Below, piece after piece: positions 10,099-17,355 of a stretch of 64,000 bases of DNA (positions are counted from its first letter, which is position 1; each line of letters opens with the position of its first letter). The translations under genes and the position numbers were made by a program. The stretch spans positions 1-64,000 of the forward strand of contig CBDAPN010000030.1 of the NCBI GenBank assembly GCA_965198415.1. The letters are read 5' to 3'. Source of the DNA: Endozoicomonas sp965198415 (lineage in GTDB: Bacteria > Pseudomonadota > Gammaproteobacteria > Pseudomonadales > Endozoicomonadaceae). The notes under the pieces were generated by a model, which had not been told where the DNA came from, did no database searches, and saw only the letters and a program-made list of their open reading frames with translations.

Positions 10099-10209
10099 TC
10101 ACTTGCAAAACGGGTTCTCAAGTTTGTGGTCTTATCCAGACGGCGTGAACGAAGCGCGTTGTGTTCAAGCCGTTGCGGGCTGCTAAAACCAACTTGATGT
10201 TTCAAGTCG

Positions 10210-10236
10210 CAAACGTTAGTTTTAAACGACTGTTTT
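10210..10236. promoter_or_regulatory. Two tandem PsrA-type operators upstream of psrA
   Basis: Two AAAC-N4-GTTT inverted repeats lie 13 bases apart: AAACGTTAGTTT (10211-10222) and AAACGACTGTTT (10224-10235). They match the published PsrA operator form (AAAC-N2-4-GTTT). They sit 17-40 bases before the psrA start, so autoregulation is likely, as known for Pseudomonas PsrA. Assignment is by motif and position. Confidence 0.7.
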
Positions 10237-10251
10237 AAGTAGGTAAGAACC

Positions 10252-10896
10252 ATGGCACAGCTGATGACAGCACCACCGGCGACAGTAGATAAAATTCTCG
10301 ACGCCGCCGAAAAGCTATTTGCGGAGTTTGGGTTTGCCGAAACGTCTCTACGCTCCATAACCAGTAAAGCGGGTGTCAATCTGGCAGCCGTCAATTACCA
10401 TTTTGGTTCCAAAAAAGCGCTGATTCAGGCAGTGTTCTCCCGTTTTCTGGATCCTTTTATCGATAAACTGGCAGGGGCACTGGCGGGTTATGAGCAAAAA
10501 TCCCAACCGGTGGACTTAGAGGAGATCCTGCACTTGCTGGTGGATCAGATCATGGCCGTCCAGCCGCGTAATCCGGAAGATCTTTCTGTGTGTATGCGCT
10601 TAATTGGCCTTGCTTACACCCAAGGGCAGGGGCACTTGAAAAAATACCTGCGGGATGTTTATGGCGAGGTTTTTCAGGCCTATCTGCAACTCATGGTGCG
10701 GGCCTGTCCCGGTTTGCCGGTGGGTGATCTGTTCTGGAGAGTCTATTTTATTCTTGGGTCGGCGGTTTTTACCCTCTCAGGTGCCAGCGCCTTAAGAGCC
10801 ATTGCCGAAGCCGATTATGGCGTGAATTATGATCTGGAGCAGATCATGCGAAAAATGGTGCCCTTTATGGCAGCTGGCCTCAGGGCGCATACCTGA
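10252..10896 (+). CDS. psrA: TetR-family regulator PsrA
   Basis: A 214-residue TetR-type repressor. In Pseudomonas PsrA senses long-chain fatty acids, represses beta-oxidation genes and itself, and affects rpoS and type III secretion. The N-terminal helix-turn-helix is nearly identical to Pseudomonas PsrA as I remember it (ILDAAEKLFAEFGFAETSLR, then KAGVNLAAVNYHFGSKKALI). The C-terminal ligand and dimer domain also matches (MRLIGLAYTQGQGHLKKYL, LFWRVYFILG). The start follows an AGGT ribosome binding site. Its position beside lexA is the Pseudomonas arrangement. Two AAAC-N4-GTTT operators lie in its leader. Beta-oxidation targets are not in this window. Confidence 0.93.
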   Translation: MAQLMTAPPATVDKILDAAEKLFAEFGFAETSLRSITSKAGVNLAAVNYHFGSKKALIQAVFSRFLDPFIDKLAGALAGYEQKSQPVDLEEILHLLVDQIMAVQPRNPEDLSVCMRLIGLAYTQGQGHLKKYLRDVYGEVFQAYLQLMVRACPGLPVGDLFWRVYFILGSAVFTLSGASALRAIAEADYGVNYDLEQIMRKMVPFMAAGLRAHT

Positions 10897-10910
10897 ATCA
10901 CATTGGAGCG

Positions 10911-11396
10911 ATGATGCACCTTACTGTCCATATTGATAGCCAAACGATGGTTCTTCATCAAAACAATGGTGTCGAACGAACCTACATGGTCTCCACCGCC
11001 AGCGAAGGTAGCGGGCAGCAGGAGGGCAGCTGGCAAACGCCTTTGGGGGCACACACTATCAGAGCCAAAATCGGCACCGGGTTGCCGCTTAATGCAGTAT
11101 TTGTTGGTCGTCGCTTTACTGGTGAGATTTACTCCCCCCAGCTGAGCCGACAATACCCGCAGCGAAAAGACTGGATTCTCACCCGAATACTCTGGCTTAG
11201 CGGTCTGGAACCGGGGTTTAATCGTCTTGGCAGCGTGGATACCATGCGTCGGTATATTTACATTCACGGCGCTGTGGATTCTGCTGTTATGGGGCAGCCT
11301 GGCTCCCGGGGTTGTATTCGCATGCGTGGCATTGACATGATGGATTTGTACGATCGTGTTGAGGTCGGTACGCCGGTCAATATTCAGCTGACTTAA
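10911..11396 (+). CDS. L,D-transpeptidase (YkuD domain) family protein
   Basis: A 161-residue protein consisting of little more than a YkuD catalytic domain. The active site reads YIHGAVDS (His119) followed by GSRGCIRM (Ser132, Cys135, Arg137), the HxG...SxGCxR signature. Family members form 3-3 cross-links in peptidoglycan or attach lipoproteins, using a Cys nucleophile. No signal peptide or membrane anchor is visible, which is odd for a periplasmic enzyme but common in this short subgroup. It starts 14 bases after psrA and may be co-transcribed. Two ATGs in a row (10911, 10914) are both possible starts. Confidence 0.88.
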   Translation: MMHLTVHIDSQTMVLHQNNGVERTYMVSTASEGSGQQEGSWQTPLGAHTIRAKIGTGLPLNAVFVGRRFTGEIYSPQLSRQYPQRKDWILTRILWLSGLEPGFNRLGSVDTMRRYIYIHGAVDSAVMGQPGSRGCIRMRGIDMMDLYDRVEVGTPVNIQLT

Positions 11397-11602
11397 TTCT
11401 TTTTTGGAAAGCTCGTCTCAAAATGCCGAATCGGCATAGAGTTACGGGAATAGTATTGTTTTTTGAACTTATCTAAATTTTAGTTGTCGAAGTGTGGTAC
11501 TTAGTTAGTAACGAAATACTAAAATCGCATTGATTTGTTTTTGTAAACTTTATTTCCTTGGAATTAAGGTGCCAAGAAATAACCAAATAATGAGGCTTTA
11601 TA

Positions 11603-13111
11603 ATGGAAAAAACAACTGGCTCAACTTCCTCTTTTAGTAACATCATCTGGGATGTCGTTAAGCTGCCGGTAACCATTCTTAACTGGTGTGGCAAGCGTTT
11701 AGTAACACTATGCACCAATGTGTATAACTTTTTGATCTCAAACCCTTTCACTGAAAATCCGGTACCCAAGAAAACAATTAATCAGCGAACAGTTGGTATA
11801 CAATGCATGGTGGGTCTGCCGGAGTCTGGTAAAGAAGTTGATATATCCGCTAACGCAGGGAGTAAACCGGCTCAGCCGCCTGCTTCAATACCTGGAACAG
11901 CGTCATTGGAACAACCAAAACAATCACCGCCGCCGCCACCACCGCCACCACCGCTGCCATCACAATTTTCAAAACCACCATCGCCAACACTGCAAGATCT
12001 CAGTGGGTCCAAACCGCCCCCTCAAAAGCAAAATAAAACGTTAAAGCCCGAGCAGGGTCAATTCGGACCAAAGGTATCAAAAGATCTTCTGATTAGTGCC
12101 AGGGCCGGTTTGAAATCTATGGATAATAGAGACGAAACCAATCCGGGTCTAGTTACGCCCGGAGCTTATCCACCACCACCACCACCACCGCCAATACCGC
12201 AAGATCTCAGTGGTGCCAAACTGACTCCTCAAAAGCAAAATAAAACGTTAGAGCCCGAGCAGGCTCGATCCGGACTAAATTTATCAAAAGATATTCTGGA
12301 GAATGCCAGGGCCGGTTTGAAGCATAGTGATAATAGAGACGAAACCAATCCGGGTCTAATTACGCCCGCAACTTATATTGATGAACTTAATTCAACAGTT
12401 AACTCAGGTGTAGCGAGAGGAAGGTTAAAGAAAGTTAATGAATCGAAATTGGTGGAATTTGATGAGCTTCAAGAATTGAGTAATAAGTTTGCCAATTTCA
12501 CTGTGCATGCTGAGACGGTGTTTCAAAGTAAAGAGAACCTAAAGCAAGCATTGCATGAAACGTTTAATAAAATTTTCGATTCACAGGAAGGTCCTGCGCA
12601 AGGGGTAAAGGTTATTGATTTGATTAATAACATAAATCATTGTTGGGGTTTAAACAAGTTAAACATGAATATTCGTTGGTTTGATGATCAAAATCAGCGT
12701 GCAGAGCGTTGGCATGATGCAATGAGTCTTAATGATTTTGCGGAAGATGTAAATGAATTGAAAGGTCAGATTGATAATAATCCAAATTATGATCGTCAAT
12801 TTTTAACGGGTATTAAACAACGCAAAGGTAATTTGATTGATTTCAAAAATTTAACCGCAACTGCGAATCGTAATGACCCTGATTTGCAGAAGAACTTGAA
12901 GGGTTGGTTTGATTCCATTAAAAACTTCTTAAATTCACAGATAGAAATCAAAGGTGCGCAGTCCGGCGATATTACGACAGTAACTGTTCAGGATGGTCTG
13001 ACTTATCTGATGGCGCGAGGCTATCAAGCCACTGAATTCGGAGTGTTTCTCGATGAAATGGACAAGCTGGAAGAAAAGTTCAACCAAGCTCAGCATTCAG
13101 CTAATAGTTAA
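11603..13111 (+). CDS. Polyproline / WH2-like repeat protein; candidate actin-nucleating effector
   Basis: A 502-residue protein I cannot assign by family with certainty. In order: an N-terminal region with a hydrophobic stretch (about 13-46) but no clear signal peptide; polyproline tract 1 (109-120); a short amphipathic helix SKDLLISARAGLKSM (160-174); polyproline tract 2 (191-200); a second helix SKDILENARAGLKHS (229-243); a third, divergent motif LNSTVNSGVARGRLKKVNE (263-281); and a helical C-terminal domain of about 220 residues. The helix + LK(K) motifs resemble WH2 actin-binding motifs, though the spacing to LK is not canonical. Profilin/WH2 modules followed by a helical dimerisation domain is the layout of Vibrio VopF/VopL (about 480-530 residues). 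Function is inference. AT-richer than its neighbours, and alone between conserved genes, which suggests acquisition. An RBS-like TGAGG precedes the ATG. Confidence 0.6.
   Translation: MEKTTGSTSSFSNIIWDVVKLPVTILNWCGKRLVTLCTNVYNFLISNPFTENPVPKKTINQRTVGIQCMVGLPESGKEVDISANAGSKPAQPPASIPGTASLEQPKQSPPPPPPPPPLPSQFSKPPSPTLQDLSGSKPPPQKQNKTLKPEQGQFGPKVSKDLLISARAGLKSMDNRDETNPGLVTPGAYPPPPPPPPIPQDLSGAKLTPQKQNKTLEPEQARSGLNLSKDILENARAGLKHSDNRDETNPGLITPATYIDELNSTVNSGVARGRLKKVNESKLVEFDELQELSNKFANFTVHAETVFQSKENLKQALHETFNKIFDSQEGPAQGVKVIDLINNINHCWGLNKLNMNIRWFDDQNQRAERWHDAMSLNDFAEDVNELKGQIDNNPNYDRQFLTGIKQRKGNLIDFKNLTATANRNDPDLQKNLKGWFDSIKNFLNSQIEIKGAQSGDITTVTVQDGLTYLMARGYQATEFGVFLDEMDKLEEKFNQAQHSANS
11925..12375 (+). 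repeat. Two in-gene tandem repeats (polyproline + WH2-like module)
   Basis: Units at about 11925-12169 and 12170-12375. Each has a CCA/CCG run coding polyproline, then QDLSG, QKQNKTL, SKD(L/I)L, ARAGLK and DNRDETNPGL. The DNA is also very similar (for example CAAGATCTCAGTGG at 11993 and 12200), so the duplication is fairly recent or is maintained by gene conversion. Confidence 0.9.
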
Positions 13112-13443
13112 GGCAACTTGGTTGGTTCTGTCGTAGCAGCCAAGTTCATTCTGCTATTTTTTCCAGATTTTGCGTAACGCATTGTCTTTATGCCCTTTGG
13201 GCATAAAGACGGTGATATAAGCAACAAGGCCGTATAGATTTTAACGCTTTTTAGGCAGTCCAAGAGCAGACTGCCCTACTGTGAAGACAGCAAATCAACC
13301 TGAATACTCGCCAGTGTTTGACGAATAGAACGACTGCTTGTCTATCCACCAAAAACTTCTGGCTTTGCAAGCTCAGGTTTCCTCATTCTGCTTTACCCGA
13401 TGGGGTCGGCAGCCCTAAAAGGCAACAGAAATGCTTTCTGTCA
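13112..13443. other. Intergenic region with hairpins
   Basis: About 330 bases between the polyproline gene and the MscS operon. It holds the perfect inverted repeat described separately and a second hairpin at 13254-13275 (GGCAGTC, 8-base loop, GACTGCC). No coding potential is seen. Confidence 0.5.
13184..13210. repeat. Perfect 12-bp inverted repeat with TTTATGCCCTTTGGG core
   Basis: GTCTTTATGCCC, 3-base loop, GGGCATAAAGAC: a perfect 12-bp stem 73 bases past the polyproline gene. It may act as a terminator, but it has no T-run. The core TTTATGCCCTTTGGG recurs as a tandem repeat at 57600-57650, so it may belong to a dispersed short repeat family. Confidence 0.7.
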
Positions 13444-13473
13444 TTGAATCCAACTACAATTTTCATTTATAAA
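13444..13473 (+). promoter_or_regulatory. Predicted promoter of the mscS-rsb operon
   Basis: TTGAAT and TATAAA are separated by 18 bases, ending 30 bases before the start codon. Predicted by eye. Confidence 0.45.
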
Positions 13474-13503
13474 TATTATTGACTGAAGCGCTGAGAATTT
13501 TGC

Positions 13504-14535
13504 ATGAATACCGGGTTGATCTCTTTTTATTACCATTTACTGACGGCGTTTCTCGTAGCGGGCGTGCTGTTTTGGGGGCTGAAATGGTTACTGCAGCGTA
13601 AGAGCGTTGAGCAGACACCCTTTGGGTTGTTGTGGGGTATCGTTAAGCGCCCTTTGCTGACCGTTCCATGGCTGTTGTTTGTGCTCTACACCATTCATGC
13701 CTGGCCCGGAATCGAAAGCTCTGAATGGCATGAAACATTACAGCTTTTTGAACGAATCCTGATGATTACCTATCCCGCTTGGCTGGTGTGGGAGTTCAGT
13801 TTACGTACCGAAGATATCCTGGCAAGTGCTGATCAGCGCTGGGCGGCGCGGTTATCGTACTCGGTGATTGCCCGTACCATTCAGTTATTGGTGGTTTTGA
13901 GCCTGTTTTTAAGTCTTGCCCGAGTGTTAGGCTATAGCCTGTCCACACTGCTCGCCTTTGGTGGGATTGGCGGTATTATCATCGGTCTGGCGGCTAAAGA
14001 TTGGCTGTCTAACTTTTTTGGTGGTCTGATGCTGATGTTGGATCGCCCATTTAAAGAAGGCGACTGGGTACGATCACCGGACCGTGCCATTGAAGGGCAC
14101 GTTGAAAAAGTTGGCTGGCGCTTAACCAAGGTGCGTACCTTTGATCGTCGCCCGATTTATGTCCCGAACTCAATTTTTACCGGTATCGTGGTCGAGAATG
14201 CCACCCGGATGCGTAATCGTCGAATGATTGAGAATTTCACGTTGCGCTATGAAGATCTGTCAATCTTACCCGTCATCCTTGAGCGACTCGAACAGGCCAT
14301 GGTTCAGCTTGCCGATGTGGACCCTCGCGAACCCCATTACGCTGTTTTTATTCGTTATGACGACTCGGCTCTGCTTTGCCAAGTCAGGGCACACATCACC
14401 CAAACGGGCAGGGTAGGGTTTCTCAAAGTTCAACAATCCATTCTTTTATTGATCGCCCAAATTGTTGCCGAAGAGGGAGCAGAGTTTGCCTATCCGGTGC
14501 GAAGGATTTTTGCCGATGGGCCGATAGATTCTTAG
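13504..14535 (+). CDS. MscS-family mechanosensitive ion channel
   Basis: A 343-residue inner-membrane protein. Four to five hydrophobic helices fall in the first 180 residues; the last is the Gly/Ala-rich pore helix (LLAFGGIGGIIIGLAAKDW), followed by NFFGGLMLMLDRPFKEGDWV, the MscS beta-domain signature. The C-terminal cytoplasmic part is short. Family members open under membrane tension to release solutes after osmotic downshock. The gene starts an apparent operon with a receiver-PP2C phosphatase, a STAS protein and an RsbW-like kinase (gaps of 24, 15 and 2 bases), so the channel may be tied to that switch. The ribosome binding site is poor; the ATG is the first plausible one. Confidence 0.92.
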   Translation: MNTGLISFYYHLLTAFLVAGVLFWGLKWLLQRKSVEQTPFGLLWGIVKRPLLTVPWLLFVLYTIHAWPGIESSEWHETLQLFERILMITYPAWLVWEFSLRTEDILASADQRWAARLSYSVIARTIQLLVVLSLFLSLARVLGYSLSTLLAFGGIGGIIIGLAAKDWLSNFFGGLMLMLDRPFKEGDWVRSPDRAIEGHVEKVGWRLTKVRTFDRRPIYVPNSIFTGIVVENATRMRNRRMIENFTLRYEDLSILPVILERLEQAMVQLADVDPREPHYAVFIRYDDSALLCQVRAHITQTGRVGFLKVQQSILLLIAQIVAEEGAEFAYPVRRIFADGPIDS

Positions 14536-14559
14536 TCTTGGGAAAACTGATTTAAATGA

Positions 14560-15729
14560 ATGGATATTTTGATTGTTGAGGATGCCCGTGATCAGAGGCT
14601 CATCCTCACGGTTGTTTTAAAGAAACAGGGGCACCGGGTTTTTGAGGCTGCGGATGGTCATGAGGCTCTGCAGGTTTTGGACAAAAATCCTCACATTCGC
14701 ATTGTCATCAGTGATTGGATGATGCCCAACATGGATGGCATAGCCCTTTGCGAAGCGATTCGGCAAAGTGAAATGGGTCATTATGTCTATTTTATTATTT
14801 TGACCGGCAAGTCGGACCGTGCGGCGATGGTCGAAGGCATTAACCGCGGAGCCGATGATTTTATCAACAAGCCGGTGGATTTTGATGAGCTGAGCGCCCG
14901 ACTGAATGCCGGCATTCGTATCATTGAGCTTAAAGCGGCCCTTGAGCATAAAATCCAGATTATTGAGCAAGACCTCACCTCTGCCGCCCAGACTCAGGCC
15001 AGCCTGCTGGCCGAACCCGCCACTATTCAGCAGGTCGAATTTAACTGGTATTTCAAACCAAGCCGCTACCTTGGCGGCGATATGTTTGGCTACCACCCGC
15101 TCAATGAAGAGACTCTGTGTTTTTATCAGCTGGATGTGGCCGGTCACGGGATTCCCTCGGCGTTGCTCTCCTTCTCACTGAATAACTTTCTCGGCGAGAG
15201 GGGAAAGGGCTCAGTACTGATGGATTCCCATCGCATCCGCAACCCTAATGAAGTTTTGTGCAGCCTCAATGAGCGTTTTCAGGCTTCGACGGAGGCTATG
15301 CACTATTTCACCATTGCCTATGGCACCATTAATAGCCGAACCGGTTGGGTGACTCTGTCTCTGGCTGGTCACCCGCCGCCGTTGTGGTTACAAAAGGATA
15401 GTCAGCAGATCGTGAGGGTTACGGGTGCCGGAGTTCCCATTGGCATGATGCCCAACATGAACTACGAAAATGTTACTTTGCAGTTGCAACCGGGAGACCG
15501 GCTCTTTTTGTATTCTGATGGCGTCACCGAGAGCGAAAACGCCGTCGGAGAACTGTTTGGGGAGCAGCGGTTGACGGCACTGCTAGAGAGCTCTTTCAGC
15601 AGCCACTTAGAGATGACCCTGCAACAGGTCGAACAACAAATTATCAGCTGGACGGGCAAGGATGTGTTCGAAGATGACGTTACGTACCTGTTGATGGAGT
15701 GGCGCCCTGAGAAATTCACTGAAAACTAA
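14560..15729 (+). CDS. Response regulator with PP2C (RsbU/SpoIIE-type) phosphatase domain
   Basis: 389 residues. The N-terminal receiver domain has acidic residues in VEDARD, the phospho-acceptor Asp52 in VISDWMMPNMDG, Thr82 and Lys104 (NKPVD). A coiled linker (about 120-165) leads to a PP2C-like serine phosphatase domain with metal-binding aspartates in GGDMFGY, LDVAGHG, SDGVTE and EDDVTYLL. In partner-switching systems such phosphatases dephosphorylate a STAS anti-anti-sigma factor. The STAS gene lies 15 bases downstream and the opposing kinase follows, so the input is probably a phosphorelay; no histidine kinase is in view. The ATG at 14556 leads to a stop within eight codons, so 14560 is the start. 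Confidence 0.93.
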   Translation: MDILIVEDARDQRLILTVVLKKQGHRVFEAADGHEALQVLDKNPHIRIVISDWMMPNMDGIALCEAIRQSEMGHYVYFIILTGKSDRAAMVEGINRGADDFINKPVDFDELSARLNAGIRIIELKAALEHKIQIIEQDLTSAAQTQASLLAEPATIQQVEFNWYFKPSRYLGGDMFGYHPLNEETLCFYQLDVAGHGIPSALLSFSLNNFLGERGKGSVLMDSHRIRNPNEVLCSLNERFQASTEAMHYFTIAYGTINSRTGWVTLSLAGHPPPLWLQKDSQQIVRVTGAGVPIGMMPNMNYENVTLQLQPGDRLFLYSDGVTESENAVGELFGEQRLTALLESSFSSHLEMTLQQVEQQIISWTGKDVFEDDVTYLLMEWRPEKFTEN

Positions 15730-15744
15730 CGCAAGGAGAGCACC

Positions 15745-16077
15745 ATGTCATTTAACGTAAATACTGAAGCCGGACGCACAGTAGTCACTATTGAAGAAGC
15801 AAGGCTGGACGCTGCTAGTGCGGAGCAGTTTAAAACGTTTCTATTTGAGCAGATTGATGGCGGAGGTAGCCGGATGGTGGTTGACCTCTCTGAGGTTCGC
15901 TTTATGGACAGCAGCGGACTTGGAACGTTGGTTTCGGCGCTCAAGAAGATCGGCGATAGCGGTCAATTGGTTCTGGCCGCAGCGCAACCGGCGGTGTTGG
16001 ATCTGTTTAACCTGACCTCCATGGACCGGTTGTTTACTATTCTCCCATCGGTTGCTGAGGCACTTGAGGAAAAGTAA
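15745..16077 (+). CDS. STAS-domain anti-sigma factor antagonist
   Basis: A 110-residue single STAS domain of the SpoIIAA/RsbV type. The phosphorylatable serine lies in FMDSSGLGTLVSA (Ser56/Ser57). Unphosphorylated forms of this family bind and inhibit RsbW-type kinases; the kinase phosphorylates the serine and a PP2C phosphatase removes it. Both partners flank this gene. A clear ribosome binding site (AAGGAGAG) precedes the ATG. The final target (a sigma factor or other effector) is not visible here. Confidence 0.95.
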   Translation: MSFNVNTEAGRTVVTIEEARLDAASAEQFKTFLFEQIDGGGSRMVVDLSEVRFMDSSGLGTLVSALKKIGDSGQLVLAAAQPAVLDLFNLTSMDRLFTILPSVAEALEEK

Positions 16078-16079
16078 TT

Positions 16080-16511
16080 ATGAACGGCCAGACCGTCCGC
16101 ATGGAGATCGACAGTGAGTTGGCAAATACAACGCTGGTGGCAATGGCGGTGCGCGGTCTTTGTGCGATGACCACCCTGTCGCCGGTTGAGGTTAATCGGG
16201 TGGAGTTATGTGTGGTTGAAATTGTTAACAACGCCATTGAGCACGCCTATCAAAAACAAAAAGGTCATAAGGTTGAAGTGGGCGTTGATCTGCTGCAATC
16301 CTCACTGACGCTCACCGTCAGTGACTGGGGCTTGCAGATGGATCACAACAAACTGGATGTTAAAATTCTGACCACTGACCCTGACGACCCGAGCGCCTGG
16401 CTAGGCAGTGGCCGCGGACTGCCGATTGTGCAGAGCCTGATGGATCAGGTGGAGTACAAAAGCGAAGGTGAAAAGAACAGCTTTATTATGAGTAAGCAGA
16501 TCAGGAGTTAA
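16080..16511 (+). CDS. RsbW-like serine kinase / anti-sigma factor (GHKL ATPase)
   Basis: A 143-residue single GHKL ATPase domain. The N-box reads EIVNNAIEHAY, the G1-type motif SDWG and the G2 motif GSGRGLPIV. It starts 2 bases after the STAS stop, so the two are translationally coupled. By family it should phosphorylate the STAS serine and sequester a target. In many Gammaproteobacteria such trios control biofilm, motility or secretion rather than a sigma factor; which applies here cannot be told. Confidence 0.93.
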   Translation: MNGQTVRMEIDSELANTTLVAMAVRGLCAMTTLSPVEVNRVELCVVEIVNNAIEHAYQKQKGHKVEVGVDLLQSSLTLTVSDWGLQMDHNKLDVKILTTDPDDPSAWLGSGRGLPIVQSLMDQVEYKSEGEKNSFIMSKQIRS

Positions 16512-16544
16512 TCTGCCGACTCATGATGTTTTATTTTTTAGGCA

Positions 16545-17339
16545 CTACTGTGATGAAGCTGGAGTACCGGTTTCCACCAAGGTTTTGGGGCGCTCATAAG
16601 GGGTTAGCTTGAACAGTACGCCAATGACCGGGGAGTCGATGTACTGAATCTCACGGGTATTTTTGATTCTTCGTCGTTGATCAAGGTGGAAATTTTCCGT
16701 TACCCGCAAAGGTGGCGTCTGGGCATTCACTTGCAGCAAGTTCTCAGGTCCCCTTTCAAAGTTCAGCAGTGCTTCTGCGTCTGCTTCGCTGGCGCTCGGC
16801 TGCCCGGAGAGAGCCGAGTACAGAGATTCAGGGCTCAGCGTATTCAGCCAGAAGTCAACATCCACATGAAAGAAGCGCTCTTCGCTCACGGTTACTGTGC
16901 CTTCAAGCAGGTAATTTTGTCCTGCAACGGCACGGATTTTCACCGGTAACCGGTCGCCATTGGCGCTGATGGGCATGCGCCAAGCCTTCTGGGTGATTAC
17001 CTGATAGTTGGGGTTGCTGTTTAACCGTTCAACCTGCTCATTTAGCAACCGCTCTTGTTCAGGTAATGAGACATAGGCGTCGCGCTGAATGTCATAAAAT
17101 TCAGGTTCGCTTTCTTCAGTAATATCAAACGATTGCGCTGTTGAGTTGAGGTTTTTTCGTAACTCAATGGCGTTTGCCGGTGGCGTATGGTTCGCCACCG
17201 GTGGCCACTGTTCATCCTTGCTGTTATTGATGTAGCGAAATACCACAAGATCGGCCTGATACCAGCGTGGGTCGGGCTCTGTTGCGTTGACTGACAACGA
17301 AAACAATAGAGCCAGTACGATAAACTGCGCTTTGCTCAT
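16545..17339 (-). CDS. csiV: CsiV-family periplasmic protein
   Basis: 264 residues with a Sec signal peptide (FIVLALLFSLSVNA, cleavage after about residue 19) followed by RWYQADLVVFRY, the conserved opening of the CsiV family. In Shewanella-type and related bacteria CsiV is described as a peptidoglycan-binding protein needed for cell division or lytic transglycosylase action. It lies 16 bases downstream of mfd on the same strand, the arrangement known from Pseudomonas, and is probably co-transcribed with it. Confidence 0.85.
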   Translation of the reverse strand: MSKAQFIVLALLFSLSVNATEPDPRWYQADLVVFRYINNSKDEQWPPVANHTPPANAIELRKNLNSTAQSFDITEESEPEFYDIQRDAYVSLPEQERLLNEQVERLNSNPNYQVITQKAWRMPISANGDRLPVKIRAVAGQNYLLEGTVTVSEERFFHVDVDFWLNTLSPESLYSALSGQPSASEADAEALLNFERGPENLLQVNAQTPPLRVTENFHLDQRRRIKNTREIQYIDSPVIGVLFKLTPYERPKTLVETGTPASSQ

Positions 17340-17355
17340 AAAAAAATCCCGGGGT

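Noticed and set aside
10038..10394. 119-codon upstream extension of the lexA frame
   Set aside because: It crosses both SOS boxes and the psrA start on the other strand; LexA homologues begin at MYKLTKRQ.
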